64,000 nucleotides of DNA from Poecilobothrus nobilitatus (Eukaryota > Arthropoda > Insecta > Diptera > Dolichopodidae): NCBI GenBank assembly GCA_947095535.1, contig OX352773.1, forward strand, positions 104,981,948 to 105,045,947, written 5' to 3'. The notes below the pieces were generated by a model, which worked only from the letters and a program-made list of their open reading frames with translations, was not told the origin of the DNA and did no database searches. Both the position numbers and the translations under genes were made by a program. Of this stretch, positions 22,004 through 34,568 are shown piece by piece (the stretch's first letter is position 1; every line of letters begins with the position of its first letter).

Positions 22004-25000
22004 ATGACAATAAATATTATTCAATGGAATATGAAAGGCTACATCAATAACTACCAAGAAATGGAATTAATTATAAAATTACATAATCCACACATTTTAT
22101 GTTTACAAGAAACCCATATTACCAACAACACACTAAAACCCCTTTTTCCAAAACAATACATTGGCTTTTTTCATTCTTATCCATAGATCAATTCCTTTTA
22201 AAGTCATAGACATAAATACTCGGCTCTCAGTCATAGCCATCGAAGTAAACATAAAGTCTTCAATTACTTTAATTTCTATCTACATACCTCCGGAGCAATC
22301 AATTTCCAATTTTGATTTCACAAATCTAATTTCAAATATTAATACTCCCATAATACTAGCTGGAGACTTCAATGCATGGAGTCCACTATGGGGTTCACCC
22401 ACTTACAATTCCGAAGGGAAAATTATTGAAGACTTTGTTCTGAGCACAAATTTATCGATTTTAAACAATGATGGCACAACACGTACTTTTTCCAATATTG
22501 ATCTAACTATATGTTCTCCTATTTTATTACCACTTTTGTAGTGGAAAATCATTAAAGATCTTCACAACAGTGATCATTACCCCATTTTTAGTAAAGTCAC
22601 ATTCCCTAATTATAATACATATTTAAATTCAAAACCCACACGTTTCAATTGCAAACGCGCAAATTGGCCGAAATTTCAAACTTTAGTTGACAAGCTCAAT
22701 GACAAAATACTCCAAACAGATAACATAAATAGAGAAACAGCATCAATTCAAAAAATTATTCGCTCAGCAGCAAATGAATCCATCCCACAATGTTTTTATA
22801 AAAAATTAGGTCGAAATGTACCGTGGTGGACTGTAGAATTAAAAAAATTAAGAGAAGAAAAACAAAATGCTTGGAAAAATTACTGTAAAACACAAACTTT
22901 AATCAACCTTATATCATATAAAAAAAAGAATGCCATTTTTAACAAGGAAAAAAAGGAAGCAAAAAAGATTACATTTAATAAATTTACAGAAACTATTAAC
23001 CCTAATAATAACATAACAAAAATTTGGCAGAACATTAAAGTTTTAACTTCAACATATACCCCATTTCATATTAAAACAATTACAATGAACAATAATAGCA
23101 TCAACGACCCTCAAACAATTTCTACAAAATTTGCACAACATTTTTCAAACAGCTCTAAAACAGACAACTTCCCTTTTCTCTTTAGAGAAAACAAACGTAG
23201 TGCTGGCACACTACAAATTCAAAACCCTCCGAATATAAAAGCTAAATTTCTTGAATCACAATTCAATGAACTTGAATTTGAAACATGCTTAAAAACTCTA
23301 ACAGGGTCAACTCCAGGTTTAGATAAAATTTCATACCAAATGATCAAAAATTGTACCAAACAATGCAAACAAGAATTGTACAACTCTACAATAAAATTTA
23401 TCAAACTGGCATTATTCCACAAGTATTTAAAATAGCTGCCATCATTCCAATACGCAAACCTAACAAACCAATCGACGAAATTTCTAGCTACAGACCTATT
23501 TCATTAATACCATGTCTGAGCAAAATTCTGGAAAAAATCGTGTCCAAAAGACTCATGTGGTTCCTCACAACCTCCAATTCACTATCTCCAAATCAAGTTG
23601 ATTTCAGACCAAATTCGTCTACCGTAGATGCACTACTATATATAGACCACCTTATTCGCAAAAATCTATCGTCAAAAAATCACATTTCAATTCTTTCTAT
23701 TGACTTCGAAAAAGCTTTTGACAAAATAGGCATTCACGTCGTATTAAAAAAATTGCAAGAATTAAAAATTGGTCACAAAATGTTTAATTTTATAAAATCT
23801 TTCTCAACGAATAGACAAATTCGGTGTAGAGTTAATAACATAATATCCCCTACTTATTCTCTCTTTAATGGGATCCCACAAGGTTCCCCTCTCTCTGTTA
23901 CCTTGTTCTTAATAGCTTTCGAAGAAATTAACAAAATTATTTTAAACTACAAAAATCTATACCATTGCATCTACGCTGATGATTTATATATAATTAGTAA
24001 AAAACATAACCACAATGAAATTTCACAACAATTTTGCGAAATCCTAACTGCAATAGATAATTGGTCACAATACTCAGGTACTAACATTTCAGTCAAAAAA
24101 ACAAAACATTTACATATTTGCAGAAAAATTAATTGTAATAATGTACAAATTAACTTTAAAAACCAAAATGTTTGTAATGTTAAAGAATTAAAAATTTAGG
24201 CTTATATTTTGATTGTAAACATAGTTTTAAGTATCATTGTAAATATTTAAAATCAAATCTAGCTGTCAGACTAAATATTATTAAATATCTCGCTTCCTCT
24301 AACAGTTTCATGCATACTAACTCCCTCCTAAACATGACCAAACTAACCTTATTATCGAAAATTGACTATGGGCTTCTAAATATATTAAAAGCCCCATTTC
24401 ATGCTGCAATCAGAGCAAGCTTAAGGGCATTTAGAACAACTCCAATAAGAAATTTATTAGCTGAAGGAGGATTCATTTCAATAGAGGAACGAAAACTATA
24501 TTTATTTAACAAGCCGACTTACCAGCAAAATATTTTGTAGCTCAAAACACCTTTTATTCAAAGAGATTAACTTACTAAAATGCAGAACAACGAAATTATC
24601 AATGGAATCAACTCTAAGCAAGATCCTTGACATAAACTCAAAACTCGAGCCAAATATTAAACCAATGCCTATAAAACATAATAATTCTCCACCTTGGCAA
24701 CAGGGATCACATTTATTCATCGATGAACTTTCCCAATTTCGAAAAGAATATACTTCAAAAAGCCAATATCTGCACCTTTACAGAGAACAATCCACCATTT
24801 TAAAACAAACCAACTGGAAAATAATATTTACTGACGGATCAAAAACTGATAATAATGTTTCGTTTGGCGTGGTTGGAGAAGATGGGAGTATCATAGCCCA
24901 AGGACTGCTTCCTGAATGCGGAAATGTCTTCGAAGCTGAAACACAGGGCATTCTTTCTGCTATAGAATTTGCAAAAGAAAACAAGGGAAAATATCTCATT

Positions 25001-25541
25001 TGCACCGATAGCCTATCAGTATTCCAAGCTATACAGAAAACAAGAAATGAGTCCAGCCCGGTAAACTATGCAAGACAGCTAATTCCCGAGTCATATAGGA
25101 ATATCTGGCAATGAATTCGCCGATACTACTGCCAAATCTGCTTCCAAATTTCCACTTCATACATTCATGCCATTTTCTAATGAAGCAGTTAACTATAAGG
25201 CATCTAAAACGATTTTAAAGATGATAGATACTGAATGGGCAACATACACACACCAATATAAATCTATCAATAAAGAAAGAATAGGTATTAAACTTCCAGT
25301 TACCACATCAGTCAAAATGAATCGGTGCTTTATAAGAATGAGATTAGGACATAGCAGCTTAACACACTCATACCTACTCAAGAACGAGGATCAACCTATT
25401 TGTCAATTTTGTAATAGATTCCCGGTAACCATTACACATATCCTATCCGAATGCACACTCCTTACTCAAACCCGCTCTTCCATTTTCAATAACATGAACC
25501 CGGCAGATCTCCTATCTCATCCTACAGTTACAAATATTTAA
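22004..25541 (+). pseudogene. I-clade LINE ORF2: endonuclease, RT, RNase H, C-terminal CCHC
   Basis: Domains in order. Endonuclease 22004-22540: NIIQWNMKGYINNYQEME, ILCLQETHI, ISIYIPPEQ, PIILAGDFNAWSPLWGS. RT 23085-24199: TGSTPGLDKISYQMIKN, SYRPISLIPCLSKILEKIV, LSIDFEKAFDKIG (motif A), NGIPQGSPLSVTLF (motif B), CIYADDLYIISKK (YADD). RNase H 24800-25110: IIFTDGSKTDNN, FEAETQGILSAIEF and LICTDSLSVFQAI, with D, E and D present. Tail at 25330-25480: CFIRMRLGHSSLTHSY and CQFCNRFPVTITHILSEC. The RNase H domain after RT marks the I clade. About six frameshifts or stops (near 22180, 22545-23080, 23390, 24200, 24540, 25110) kill it. Confidence 0.9.
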
Positions 25542-25798
25542 AAAATGCAAGATTTTCTTATCAAAATTAAAATTTATGAATTAATATAAAGAAAAAAATA
25601 AAAAAAAAAAATTTTTCAAACAAACATTGTAAATTTAATATTGAATAAAAATGTAAAAATACTAAATTTAATAAGTTATAAAACACACTATATTAAAAAT
25701 TCAAGCCGATAGCCCTGGCAGCTAGTTGCTTATAAAATAAAAGATTAATTGTAATTTTAATTATGGTTAATAAAAAATAATAATAATAATACATTAAG
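25542..25798 (+). mobile_element. I-clade LINE 3' UTR with TAA-repeat tail
   Basis: After ORF2 comes GCCGATAGCCCTGGCAGCTA, AT-rich sequence, and a terminal AATAATAATAATAAT tract (about 25778-25793). TAA-type tails are typical of I elements, so this is taken as the element's end. The whole element (19.9-25.8 kb) would be about 5.9 kb, close to full length. Confidence 0.7.
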
Positions 25799-26044
25799 TT
25801 TGCTTAATTTAGTTACAAAATATTTTTACAGTGTTTTTTAATTTTTTCTTATAAATAAGTACAAATTTAGTGTGCCTGGCTCTAACACAGATGGAGAAAT
25901 AATATTTTTTTTATATATAAATTTCAAATAATAACTTTTTTTCTTTTTATTTACTGCATTATTTGGCAAAGTGCAAATTATACATTATTCCGAAATTTCA
26001 AAAATCAATATGTAGGTATATAAAAATAAAATCTACCATAATTA

Positions 26045-26076
26045 ACCCCGTCATTCTATGACGGGCTAATAGCTAG
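26045..26076 (+). mobile_element. Helitron 3' terminus (hairpin plus CTAG)
   Basis: CCCGTCAT (26047-26054) and ATGACGGG (26058-26065) form a perfect stem with loop TCT. Seven bases later comes CTAG (26073-26076), followed by T. A short GC-rich hairpin followed closely by CTRR and a T is the canonical Helitron 3' end. The 5' TC end could not be placed; the element may start anywhere upstream to about 25800. Confidence 0.65.
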
Positions 26077-26388
26077 TATTTATATATTTGTATTATGTGA
26101 GATTTTGAGTTACAACTTAGATTTGGAGTGGACTTAGATTCTGATAGATACTTAGGGATTTTAGAGTTGGTTTGAAAATCAGCGTTTCAATAATTTATTT
26201 ATCTCGCATATATACAAATATTCCGAAATTCCGATACAGATATTCCAAGATTCCGAGTTAGGAGGGATTGTAGGGTTAGTTTTAAGATCCGAGTATTCCC
26301 TTTTTTCAGAAACGCTGATTTTCAAACCAACTCTAAAATCCGTCTTAACTCAGAATCTCTTATGTACAAATATATAAATATTCTCGAA
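26077..26388. mobile_element. Foldback MITE, about 310 bp
   Basis: The ends are inverted: TATTTATATATTTGTATTATG (left) against ACAAATATATAAATATTC (right), and GATTTTAGAGTTGGTTTG with AAATCAGCGTTTC (26157-26190) is exactly reversed at 26311-26343. The loop (26191-26310) includes a short internal repeat of ATTCCGAAATTCCG / ATTCCAAGATTCCG. No coding capacity. The target duplication was not resolved. Confidence 0.75.
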
Positions 26389-26765
26389 AAGGCGAAATAA
26401 TTCTGAAAAAAATAAGATTTTGATCAAATAAAATTTTAATTCACATTTTTATATGAAAAATTTAGTCTTTTTATCATTCTACCCAAAAGCATTTTACCAT
26501 AACGCAAAAACAAAAAGGACCAGAATAACCAATAAGGGCTTCCTAAAAAGAGGAAGAAAGGGAGAAAAATATTGGTTTACAAAAAAGGTACCGTTATATT
26601 TTATTTTAAAATAAAATATTGAAAAAAGTGCATATCATTGCATATTTTTTTGTTTTAAGCACTCAACTTGTACTAATTTTAAGAATGTCATATTAAAGGT
26701 TTTTTACAGACCTATGTTTTGCGACTACAACGGTTTTTATAGATCTAACAATTTTTGATATATTT
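26389..26765. other. AT-rich spacer, no gene seen
   Basis: Contains a purine-rich AAAAAGAGGAAGAAAGGGAG stretch (26545-26570) and TTTAAATAAAATATTG-type palindromes. Nothing could be assigned. Confidence 0.4.
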
Positions 26766-26769
26766 TCCG

Positions 26770-29700
26770 TCATTTTTTTTTTTTTTTTTTTACGAGGGTT
26801 GGTGGAAAACTCGAAAGTCACCAAGAGGAACTGCACGTGCTTCCTCAGGGTAGTGTCGGACTTTAACCAACCGAAACCACCCCCCTTTTAAAACCAAACT
26901 TTAGGATGGAACCTTTAATACGAATGTACAGTTTGGTTTTGGTGATAGGGATGTGGGAAGGATAATTGGGAAAATTGGAATTGGGAAATTTGGATTATGG
27001 GGGATAGGTAGGAAAATTTTGAGGGACATTTTGAAGAAAGATGTTGATGTTCTTCTTAAACTTAAGTAAATCGTACACATAAGAATTACCAACTTTAGGG
27101 AACACATGCGATGGTATATGGTTCCAAAGGGGGGACGTGCACATGACAAACGAATTTCCACAAGCTGTATTTCGCCATCTTGAAATCTCTACATGGTAGG
27201 GATGAGCTTCTGCTGCCGGCCTTGTTTCTCGCTGGAAAACTTTAAGCGGAGGCATTAACTGTTTTAATTCATTCGAGCAGGTGTTAATCCCTACGAGATA
27301 TCTATAAAACAAGGTTAGTGACCCAACTGTGCGACGATGACTGAGTGGAGTGAGCATTGAAGTTACACTGGGGTCGTTGATAAGACGAATAGCTCTGTTT
27401 TGCACATTATCTAGGTAACCCAGCGCTGTTTGAGGGCCTGCAGCCCAAATGTGTGCATTATACTCCATTTTCGGCCGAATGTACGTTTTATAGATATTGA
27501 GAAGATCAGATGCAGAAAAGTAAGTTTTGCAGCGATACAAAAAACCCAAACATTTAGCTGCATCCTTAGCTATACCAAAAATGTGATTTGACCAAGTCAA
27601 TTTTTGGTTTAACTCGATATCCAACATGTTTAAATCCGTTGAATGCTGCAAAACCTCTCCCTGGAATAATAGGTTGGGAATAGTAGTGGCAATTTTCGCG
27701 AGATCAGACAGCATTGGGTTTTTTTCGTGTTGAAATCAACTCTGTTGACTTCACCCCATTTTTGAATTTTGGCTAAATCGTTATTTAGCTCACTAATAGT
27801 GAAATTTTTTGCTGTTATATTAATCTGGTGATTAGTGTTACAGCGGCTATGAAATTCATAGGAAGCTACAAGGGTGCTGTCGTCTGCAAGAGTATGGATC
27901 GGATTGGAGGTTAAAGAAAGTAGATCATTAATAAATATTAAGAAAATAGTGGGGGATAAAACTGATCCTTGAGGGACACCAGCATTTATTTTGAATTTGT
28001 CAGATGAATATCCATCGACCAGTACACGAATCGTAAGATTCGAAAGGAAATCTCCAATCCATTTTAGAAAGACCCTACCTAGACCTATTGCTTTGCATTT
28101 TGCCAATAGAGCATCGTGCCAAACTCGATCGAAAGCCTTAGAAATATCAAGAGCCACAACATCAGATTCAGGTAGTTGGAGGAATCGCTTTTATTACCTT
28201 TTTTGGGAATTGGGAAAACATGTGCAACCTTCCATTGGGTAGGATGAATACCCGAAGTGAAGGAGAGGTAGAAAAGGTTGCGCAGAGGTTTTGAAATACT
28301 GGAGTAGGTATTTTTAAGCACCATGGTGGTTACACCATTTGGACCGGCTGACTTATTTGTATCAAGATTTTTCTAGATTTTCATCACCGCCCGCGTCCTA
28401 AAGTAAATTTTTCCAAAGGAGCAGCCAACTCGGGGAACAGAACGTGGCATTTTTGCTGGCTGTGGCAGTGTCGAATTAGAAGGGAACTGCTTGCCAAATA
28501 AGTTCGCTTTCTCTCTAGAATCTGATACTGTTTTGCTATTATTATCAACAAGTGGTGGAAAAGAAGACCCTCTAACGTCTCTTTTAGACTTTTAGCAAAT
28601 GTCCAAAAGGATTTGCTATTCTTTGGCATGTGGATGATCTTACGTTTCAACCCTTGGTTGAACAAGAATTTTTGCTTGTTGATAACTCTCTTGCATCGGT
28701 TTCTCACCACTATATAGTTGGCCCTGAGAGCCTCCGATCTATTGTTTTGATACAGTTTAAAAGCCTCCTCTTTTCTAAAAATGGTTTCTTTGGAAATGCG
28801 ATTAAACCAAGATTTGGGCCTCCTCTTAACAGATTTCATGGAATGAGGAATGAATAACCTCATTCCAAGTAAAATAGTTTCACTAATCGCATTTGCAGCA
28901 AAGTTAACATTCTTATTACGGAAGCAGAATGACCAATCAAATGTTCTAAAAAAGTTGTTAAGACCCTCCCAGTCAGCATGGCTGTAGCGCCACACTAATT
29001 TTTTGGGAGGGGACCTCTGATTGGAGATTGCGCTTACCCGGAAACTTGTCTAAACCAAACAGAAACAGATCCAAGAGGTGACCTTCTTGATAAGCACGGT
29101 CCGGGATCCTAGTGGGATTTTGGACAAGTTGAGAAAGGTGGAACAGTGTGGAGAATAGTTCAACTTGTTTCCCAATTGAGTTTTGACTCGGGGAGATGTT
29201 GCTCGAAAAATGAAGCCAGTCCCTGTTATGAATGTTGAAATCTCCCGCCAGAACAATTTCAGATTCTAGAGATGCGTCCAAAATTTCATTGATCTGGTTC
29301 GATAGATTTTTAATTTCCATAGCAGTTTCTTGTTCATTTAAGTTGGGTGATCTGTATAGAAAACAGAAATGTATGACATGCTTTCCAACGAGAATTTTTA
29401 CCCAAATGTAGTGGAAGGTTGGGCTAGAACATTTATATTTTGGAAGTGTGTTGAAAGCAAAGTCATTTTTTATATAGATAGCGATACCTCTTTTGGGTAC
29501 GAAGTGTGAAATAAGTGAGTAGCCTGTAACATTAAAGTTACCATTGTGATTACTGACTTGTGTTTCACATAGGTCTAAAATTGCTGGTTTAATTGAACTA
29601 AGATGGCACTCGACGGCATGAAAATTCGTTTGCAACCCGCGTATATTACAGAAATTAATATTAAAATTGGTAATTTTGTTGGAAAACAATTAATGCAAAA

Positions 29701-29806
29701 CAAAAAAGCAATAAAAAAAATCAGAATAACGTTAAAATATAAATTTAATTTAAAATTATAATCAAAATCGGAATTAAAATAGAACCAAATTGTAATTAAA
29801 ACCAAG
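26770..29806 (-). mobile_element. CR1-type LINE, ORF2 plus 3' UTR
   Basis: The 3' UTR (26770-26990) has the same layout as the fragment at 18700-18960. ORF2 occupies 26995-29690 on the minus strand. The 5' end lies in AT-rich sequence near 29700-29810; no ORF1 was found, so the element is 5'-truncated. Confidence 0.8.
26995..29689 (-). pseudogene. CR1-type LINE ORF2: endonuclease and RT, several frame breaks
   Basis: Endonuclease (29689-28973): NFNINFCNIRGLQTNFHAVE, LDLCETQVS, GIAIYIKNDFAF, EIVLAGDFNIHNRDWL. Linker (28995-28384): HSMKSVKRRPKSWFN and NRCKRVINKQKFLFNQGLKR. RT: HPTQWKVAHVFPIPKKGNKS (28324-28085), then MALDISKAFDRVWHDALLAK (motif A), NAGVPQGSVLSPTIFLIFIN (motif B) and IHTLADDSTLVAS, an ADD box with L in place of Y (28157-27630). 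Thumb and tail (27714-26995): NIYKTYIRPKMEYNAHIWA, NRAIRLINDPSV and NSFVMCTSPLWNHIP. Four or five frameshifts separate the blocks, for example near 28980, 28380, 28160 and 27720. CR1 is the best clade match from motif order and the absence of RNase H. Confidence 0.85.
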
Positions 29807-30790
29807 ATTAACCAAAATCAAAATCTGAATTAAAATAAATTAAAGTATGTAATTTAAGATTACAGTAAAAATTGAAATGAACAAAAATTAAAATTTAATC
29901 AAAATTAAAATCGAAATCAAAAGTAAAAGTGTACGATTTAAATAACCCGAGCTTGACAACACTTTAAAATAAATTATTAACAATATCAATACCTTGATAT
30001 CGTACTAATAATTTTAATATTTTAATATTTTGCTTTGAGCGAGCAAACGGTTTATAACAACGTTCAACAGTTTTTAATATACACTTTTAAGTGACCTTAT
30101 TGAACGCAGATACAACCACAAACTCACCAAAAGCAAAACTTACCACCAGAAACTAATAAATTAAATTACGGTAATACTATGGTGGTATTAAAAAAAATTG
30201 AGCGAATTGAGAATGAAAGAAGAACTCCAGCATTCATCACACGGGTGGGAGGGAGATAGATATAAAAATTGTTTTGTTTACGACAAATTGATTTTAAGAT
30301 GAAATAAGAAATAAAAAATAAATGTAAATTAAAGTAAACAAAACCAACAGAGCGCGTTTAATTAGAAGTTATAATTGTAAAACTAAAAATTATTCGAATT
30401 TAATAAATAGATATGTAGTTCAAAAAATTAAAATCAAAAATAAAAATAAAATAAAAAAAAAAATTTTAATATTTTAATATAAAAAAAAAAAAAAATTGTA
30501 ATGTGTAAATAATTTTAGAATAAGAAAAAAATGTATAGTTCTTGTATGGTAAATTATAAAAAACAAATACTTATCCTGCCGCCATTGAAGTGCAGCCGTA
30601 TAATTCAATATATTTAGTTACACACTACACTTTTAAAACGTTTTAAGATAAATAAAAAAAAAAAAAAAAAATTTTTAATTAAAAAGTGCACAAATTTTAA
30701 TTTTGATATAATTTAATAAAAAAAAAAAAATTAAATTTAAAATAATAATAATATTAATAACTTTTAAAATAAAGAAAAAAAATTTTAATC
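29807..30790. other. AT-rich spacer, no gene seen
   Basis: Many A-runs, including 30470-30500, 30655-30672 and 30718-30730, and AATTAAAATC-type short repeats. No ORF or TIR was supported. Confidence 0.5.
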
Positions 30791-30799
30791 CGTAACTAG

Positions 30800-31125
30800 A
30801 AGAAGTGTTGTCACTTCGAAGGTTAGAAAGGTTGATACTTTCATACTTTAAGCATTTAAAGTATGAAATTGCATTTTTTATTAAAATTGAAAACCTTAAC
30901 CTACAAAATTATTCAAAAATGTTTTGCGTTCATTTCAAAACTCTAGCTTTCTTAGTTTTTGAGTTAGCGTGTGGACGGACGAACGGACGAACAAAGCTTA
31001 AACGACTCAGAATTTGATTCTGATCCGATCCATACTTTTGGCAGTATATCTAGCTTGATTATTTCGAGGTGTTACAAACGGAGGAGTAATTTTATTGTAC
31101 CCGATACGTATCGTACAGAAATAAA
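30800..31125 (+). mobile_element. DINE-1/Helentron-like fragment
   Basis: Contains GAAGTGTTGTCACTTCGAAG (an imperfect stem), TTGAGTTAGCGTGTGGACGG, ACGAACGGACGAAC, CGACTCAGAATTTGATTC, TTTCGAGGTGTTACAAACGG and GTACCCGATACGTATCGTAC, followed by AAATAAAAATG. The order matches the 3' part of fly DINE-1 elements and the tail at 1240-1318. The central 141-bp repeats are absent here. Confidence 0.6.
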
Positions 31126-31560
31126 AATGCTGGTTGATTTATAAGAGAAGAAATAATCCCGTAATTCTGCTTTTTTAATCGAAAATATGTTAAAAAGAAT
31201 CTGAGATATGCATTGGAAATTTGGCATTTACAAACTTGATCTGCGTAACGGTGAGGCTATATATTACTTCAATTCGATTAATGTAAAAACGAAAATTAAT
31301 AATTTTTATTTCATAAAACATACATATAGATAGAGCACTGCTGGTTATATTATCATTTATCAGGGTATCAGGCAATAGCGTAGACAAAATTTTGACGAAA
31401 ATTTCGTTCGATACTGCTTTTTATTGAATTGTTTAAATTCTCTCATTTTTTTTAATATTTCAAATAATTTCTATTTATATAATCAAAAACTTTTGTAAAT
31501 ATTTTTTTATTATTATACAACATAGTGTAAACGCCAATATATGAAATTTCATTACAATTA
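31126..31560. other. Spacer, no gene seen
   Basis: AT-rich sequence; the minus-strand frame at 31387-31190 has no recognisable features. Confidence 0.4.
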
Positions 31561-31562
31561 TA

Positions 31563-32156
31563 AAAATAAAATGCCACTCACTACGTTGTGTTGTAAAAAA
31601 ATGTTGTATTAGTGGAGAAGAAAGAAGTATTTTTAAACTTCCAAAAACAAAGCACAGGTCGCGAAATGGCTAATACAGAAAACTTTTTGACCAAAATACA
31701 CATTTTTATGTATCGGGCTATGCAGCATTTTCGGTTTTAAAAAAATTAAATTGTCATATTTGCAAATCATTAATATTGTTGAAAACAAAGGAAATCCAAA
31801 TATTGAAAGTAATTACTTCAATTACATTCAACGAGGTGATTTAGCTGTTTCGTCTAGATGGGTACAAAACATATTATTTCATATGAGTGCTATTTTAAAT
31901 AATTTAATGTTCTTAACTATATTTAAATTTTTTGCGGATACAAATCAAAAAGGAATTATTTGCGTCCTTGCCTACCAAAGCATTAATTGGAAGAAATTTT
32001 AGTATACCTGGTACTTTATCTTCATATGAAAAATCTTCTATTGAAGTTTTTGCACATATTTTTGCAGTTTTATCAAACAATAAACAAACGAATACATGTA
32101 GAATGGAAAATAATAAACTATGTGAAAATAAAATGACAAACGGGTGTTATTAAAAC
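31563..32156 (+). pseudogene. P-superfamily transposase remnant: THAP start joined to C-terminal part
   Basis: Plus strand, several frames. A THAP-like start: MPLTTLCCKK, then SGEERSIFKLPKTKH and RKLFDQNTHF. This is followed immediately by YVSGYAAFSVLKKLNCHICK, a motif of the C-terminal region of P-element/THAP9-type transposases, and IQRGDLAVSSRWV in another frame. A last piece at 31932-32153 reads IGRNFSIPGTLSSYEKSSIE. The catalytic middle (RNase H-like fold and GTP-binding insertion) is missing, so this resembles an internally deleted P derivative. Frame breaks show it is dead. Confidence 0.6.
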
Positions 32157-32289
32157 TTCAGTTTTAAAGATTTTCATTTATTTTTAATATATGTATGTAA
32201 AGATACGTGATAGCAATTTTTACAATTTTCCCGATTTTACAAAAATCAAAAATGCAAGTATGAACTTGCAAAAAATCCACTTAAAGAAA

Positions 32290-32588
32290 TATCAAATACA
32301 CTATACCTATACAAAAATTTGATTAAAGTTGATTAAAGTATAGGTGTCAACAAATGATTATTATAAAGTATTTTTTCTTTTCTTAATTTAAATATTTTAT
32401 ATTATTCAAAAAATTATTCTAATAACAAATTTTAAAAATATTGTAAGTATTTTTTGAAATATACATTAGAAAATCTAATATTTTCTTTTAATACGTTATA
32501 AACTCTCAAAGTTGAAAATTCAGGATAAATAACATCAATTCTTTAATATGGTAATACCATATATAAATTAACTAATATCTATCTATGG
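32290..32588 (-). repeat. Inverted copy of the flanking repeat seen at 49340-49620 and 63280-63530
   Basis: On the minus strand it reads TTTATCCTGAATTTTCAACT, CGTATTAAAAGAAAATATTAG and GATTAAAGTTGATTAAA-type sequence, as in the plus-strand copies near 49360 and 63300. It forms the left flank of the P-like element at 32596-35354; the same repeat resumes at 35355. Confidence 0.75.
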
Positions 32589-33737
32589 GTAATACCATAA
32601 AGTAACATATAATATAGGGTATTTATGCAGAGTAAAGTTTGTTGGTCATTTTTTCAAATCGTAAAATTTTGTATTCACTCAAAAGTATATTACTCAATTT
32701 ATTATGCTTATAAATTGAGAAGAAGTTATTTTCAACTCATAAATAAAAAAAATTTTTTTAAGTATGTACTCATTTATTAATGTTTTTGTCAACCATATAA
32801 AAGATGTATATAGGTATTCTATATATATGTAAATAAATAATATAGTTATACGGCTATACTTCTTTTTTTTCTGTTGGAATTTTTATTTATGTGTGTATAA
32901 AAAACCATACAGCTGATTTAATACAAATTTAAAACTACTTTTAAGTATTCACAAATAATATTAGAAATCAAAGTAAAAAATTTTTATTTAGAAATTGAAG
33001 GAATGCAAGGTTATTGCTGTATTTGTTGTTATTTTTTACTTTTTCTCCTTTACTTTTTAAAATTGACTTGGTCAATGTGACTTATGAAATTTGTGAATTT
33101 CATAAATATGAACACAATGTAGATTACCTATACCTATAGAGAGAAAAAAAAATTAAAGTTGTTTGGTAAAATTAAAAATAATCTTATTTCAATATTTTTT
33201 TTAAGTACATATGTAAATATGTTTTATTATTTATTTTATAAAACAATTTTATATTACGGCTAAAAGGGAAAAAGCCAAGTGGAATACGTCTATTACATTA
33301 CATTACAATATAAAAATATATAAAAAAAGCTTAAAATTTTATATTTCATTTGGCATAAAAAACCCTTATATTATAATAGTAACTATATAGATACATATAC
33401 AAAAAAAAAACAATTCATTAATAAAAACAATTAACTAAAACAAAAACAAAAATATTCATCATTATATTAAATATTATATTTATAAAATTCAAATTATTAT
33501 TATAAATACTTCAATCGTTTTATGCTTTTAATTTTTCATCCAATTTTCTCGTTCATGAAAAGAAAATTATATAGATACATTAGTAGGTAGGTATTAAATA
33601 AAATGATCAAAAATAAAAGTAATTTTACTAAATTAATATAGCAAATACAGTTCAACTACAACAATTTATTTACTAAAACCTGCAAAAACTATAATGAGAA
33701 AAAATTTTTAACTTTAAGACGAAATAAACAAACAATT

Positions 33738-33832
33738 AGACAGACAAACGAACAGACGGACAAACACACAAACCGAGGGACGAACACACAAACAGACAGA
33801 TAAAGACACAAACAGACGGACAGAATGAAATG
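33738..33832. repeat. Degenerate (ACAGACGG/ACAAAC)n simple repeat
   Basis: ACAGACAAACGAACAGACGG, AACACACAAAC and CAGACGGACAG follow each other within the P-like element. Sequence only; no function inferred. Confidence 0.7.
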
Positions 33833-33869
33833 TGCTAAAAATATCTTAAGAATTTAAAATTTTAATTTT

Positions 33870-34568
33870 ACCTCTATTACTATCTGCTTTTTGTTCTACT
33901 TTTTTTAAAAGCTTTTCCTTTAACCATTTGGCTTCTTTTTTTAATAAAAGATTGATTAGCAATTCTAAAAACTATATTTTGTGCGTGTAGCATTTATCAT
34001 TTTCTGTAAACCACGTAGAATATTTCTCAGATTTTTTTGTGGCTTTAAGAGAACATATAAATATATTTTTTCTCAAATTTTTGTCATGATAATTTTGATA
34101 AAAATAGTGATCAAATATACGCATATGAAATTGTGCTATTTCGAAAATTTTTTCAGTTGGAGCTTTCAAGTTAAGTATTTCTGCTTCATTTTGATAATTT
34201 TTTTGGTAAATAAATTGCTCCGAATCAAGTAACAAAATTTCATTAGAATTTTTTAAAAATTATGACGTACATTGATTACAAGAAATTTTTTTTATTATTT
34301 TAAAGATAACATAGCCACAAATGTACCTTTCGGCATTATTTGAAATAATATTTATTTGCTTAGATTGATTATCCTCTAAAATTTCAGAATGATTTCCCTC
34401 TAAATAATTGATCACTAAATTGGATAAATCTTCATCAATTTGATCATTTGATTCCAAATCATCTTGTTCTAATGAGTAATCCTTTAAATCGTCTACATTT
34501 AAAAATTCAGCATCGTCTTCTTCGCAATTAGAGCTTTCAAATTTATGATTTATTAATTTAAAGGACAT
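33870..34568 (-). pseudogene. P-superfamily transposase, C-terminal part
   Basis: The minus-strand frame 34568-34260 has an acidic region (LEQDDLESNDQIDEDLSNL), then AERYICGYVIFKIIKKISCNQC, the same block as in the remnant at 31.7 kb. One in-frame TAA at about 34260 is followed in the same frame by LLDSEQFIYQKNYQN, NLKAPTEKIFEIAQFHMRI and FDHYFYQNYHDKNLRKNI. The last part (EAKWLKEKLLKKVEQ near 33930-33890) lies in another frame. The arrangement matches the end of THAP9/P-type transposases. The N-terminal THAP and catalytic domains are absent from this element. Confidence 0.7.

Noticed and set aside
33738..33832. ACAGACGG-rich tract as a CRISPR-like array
   Set aside because: Irregular simple repeat without spacers; eukaryotic context.
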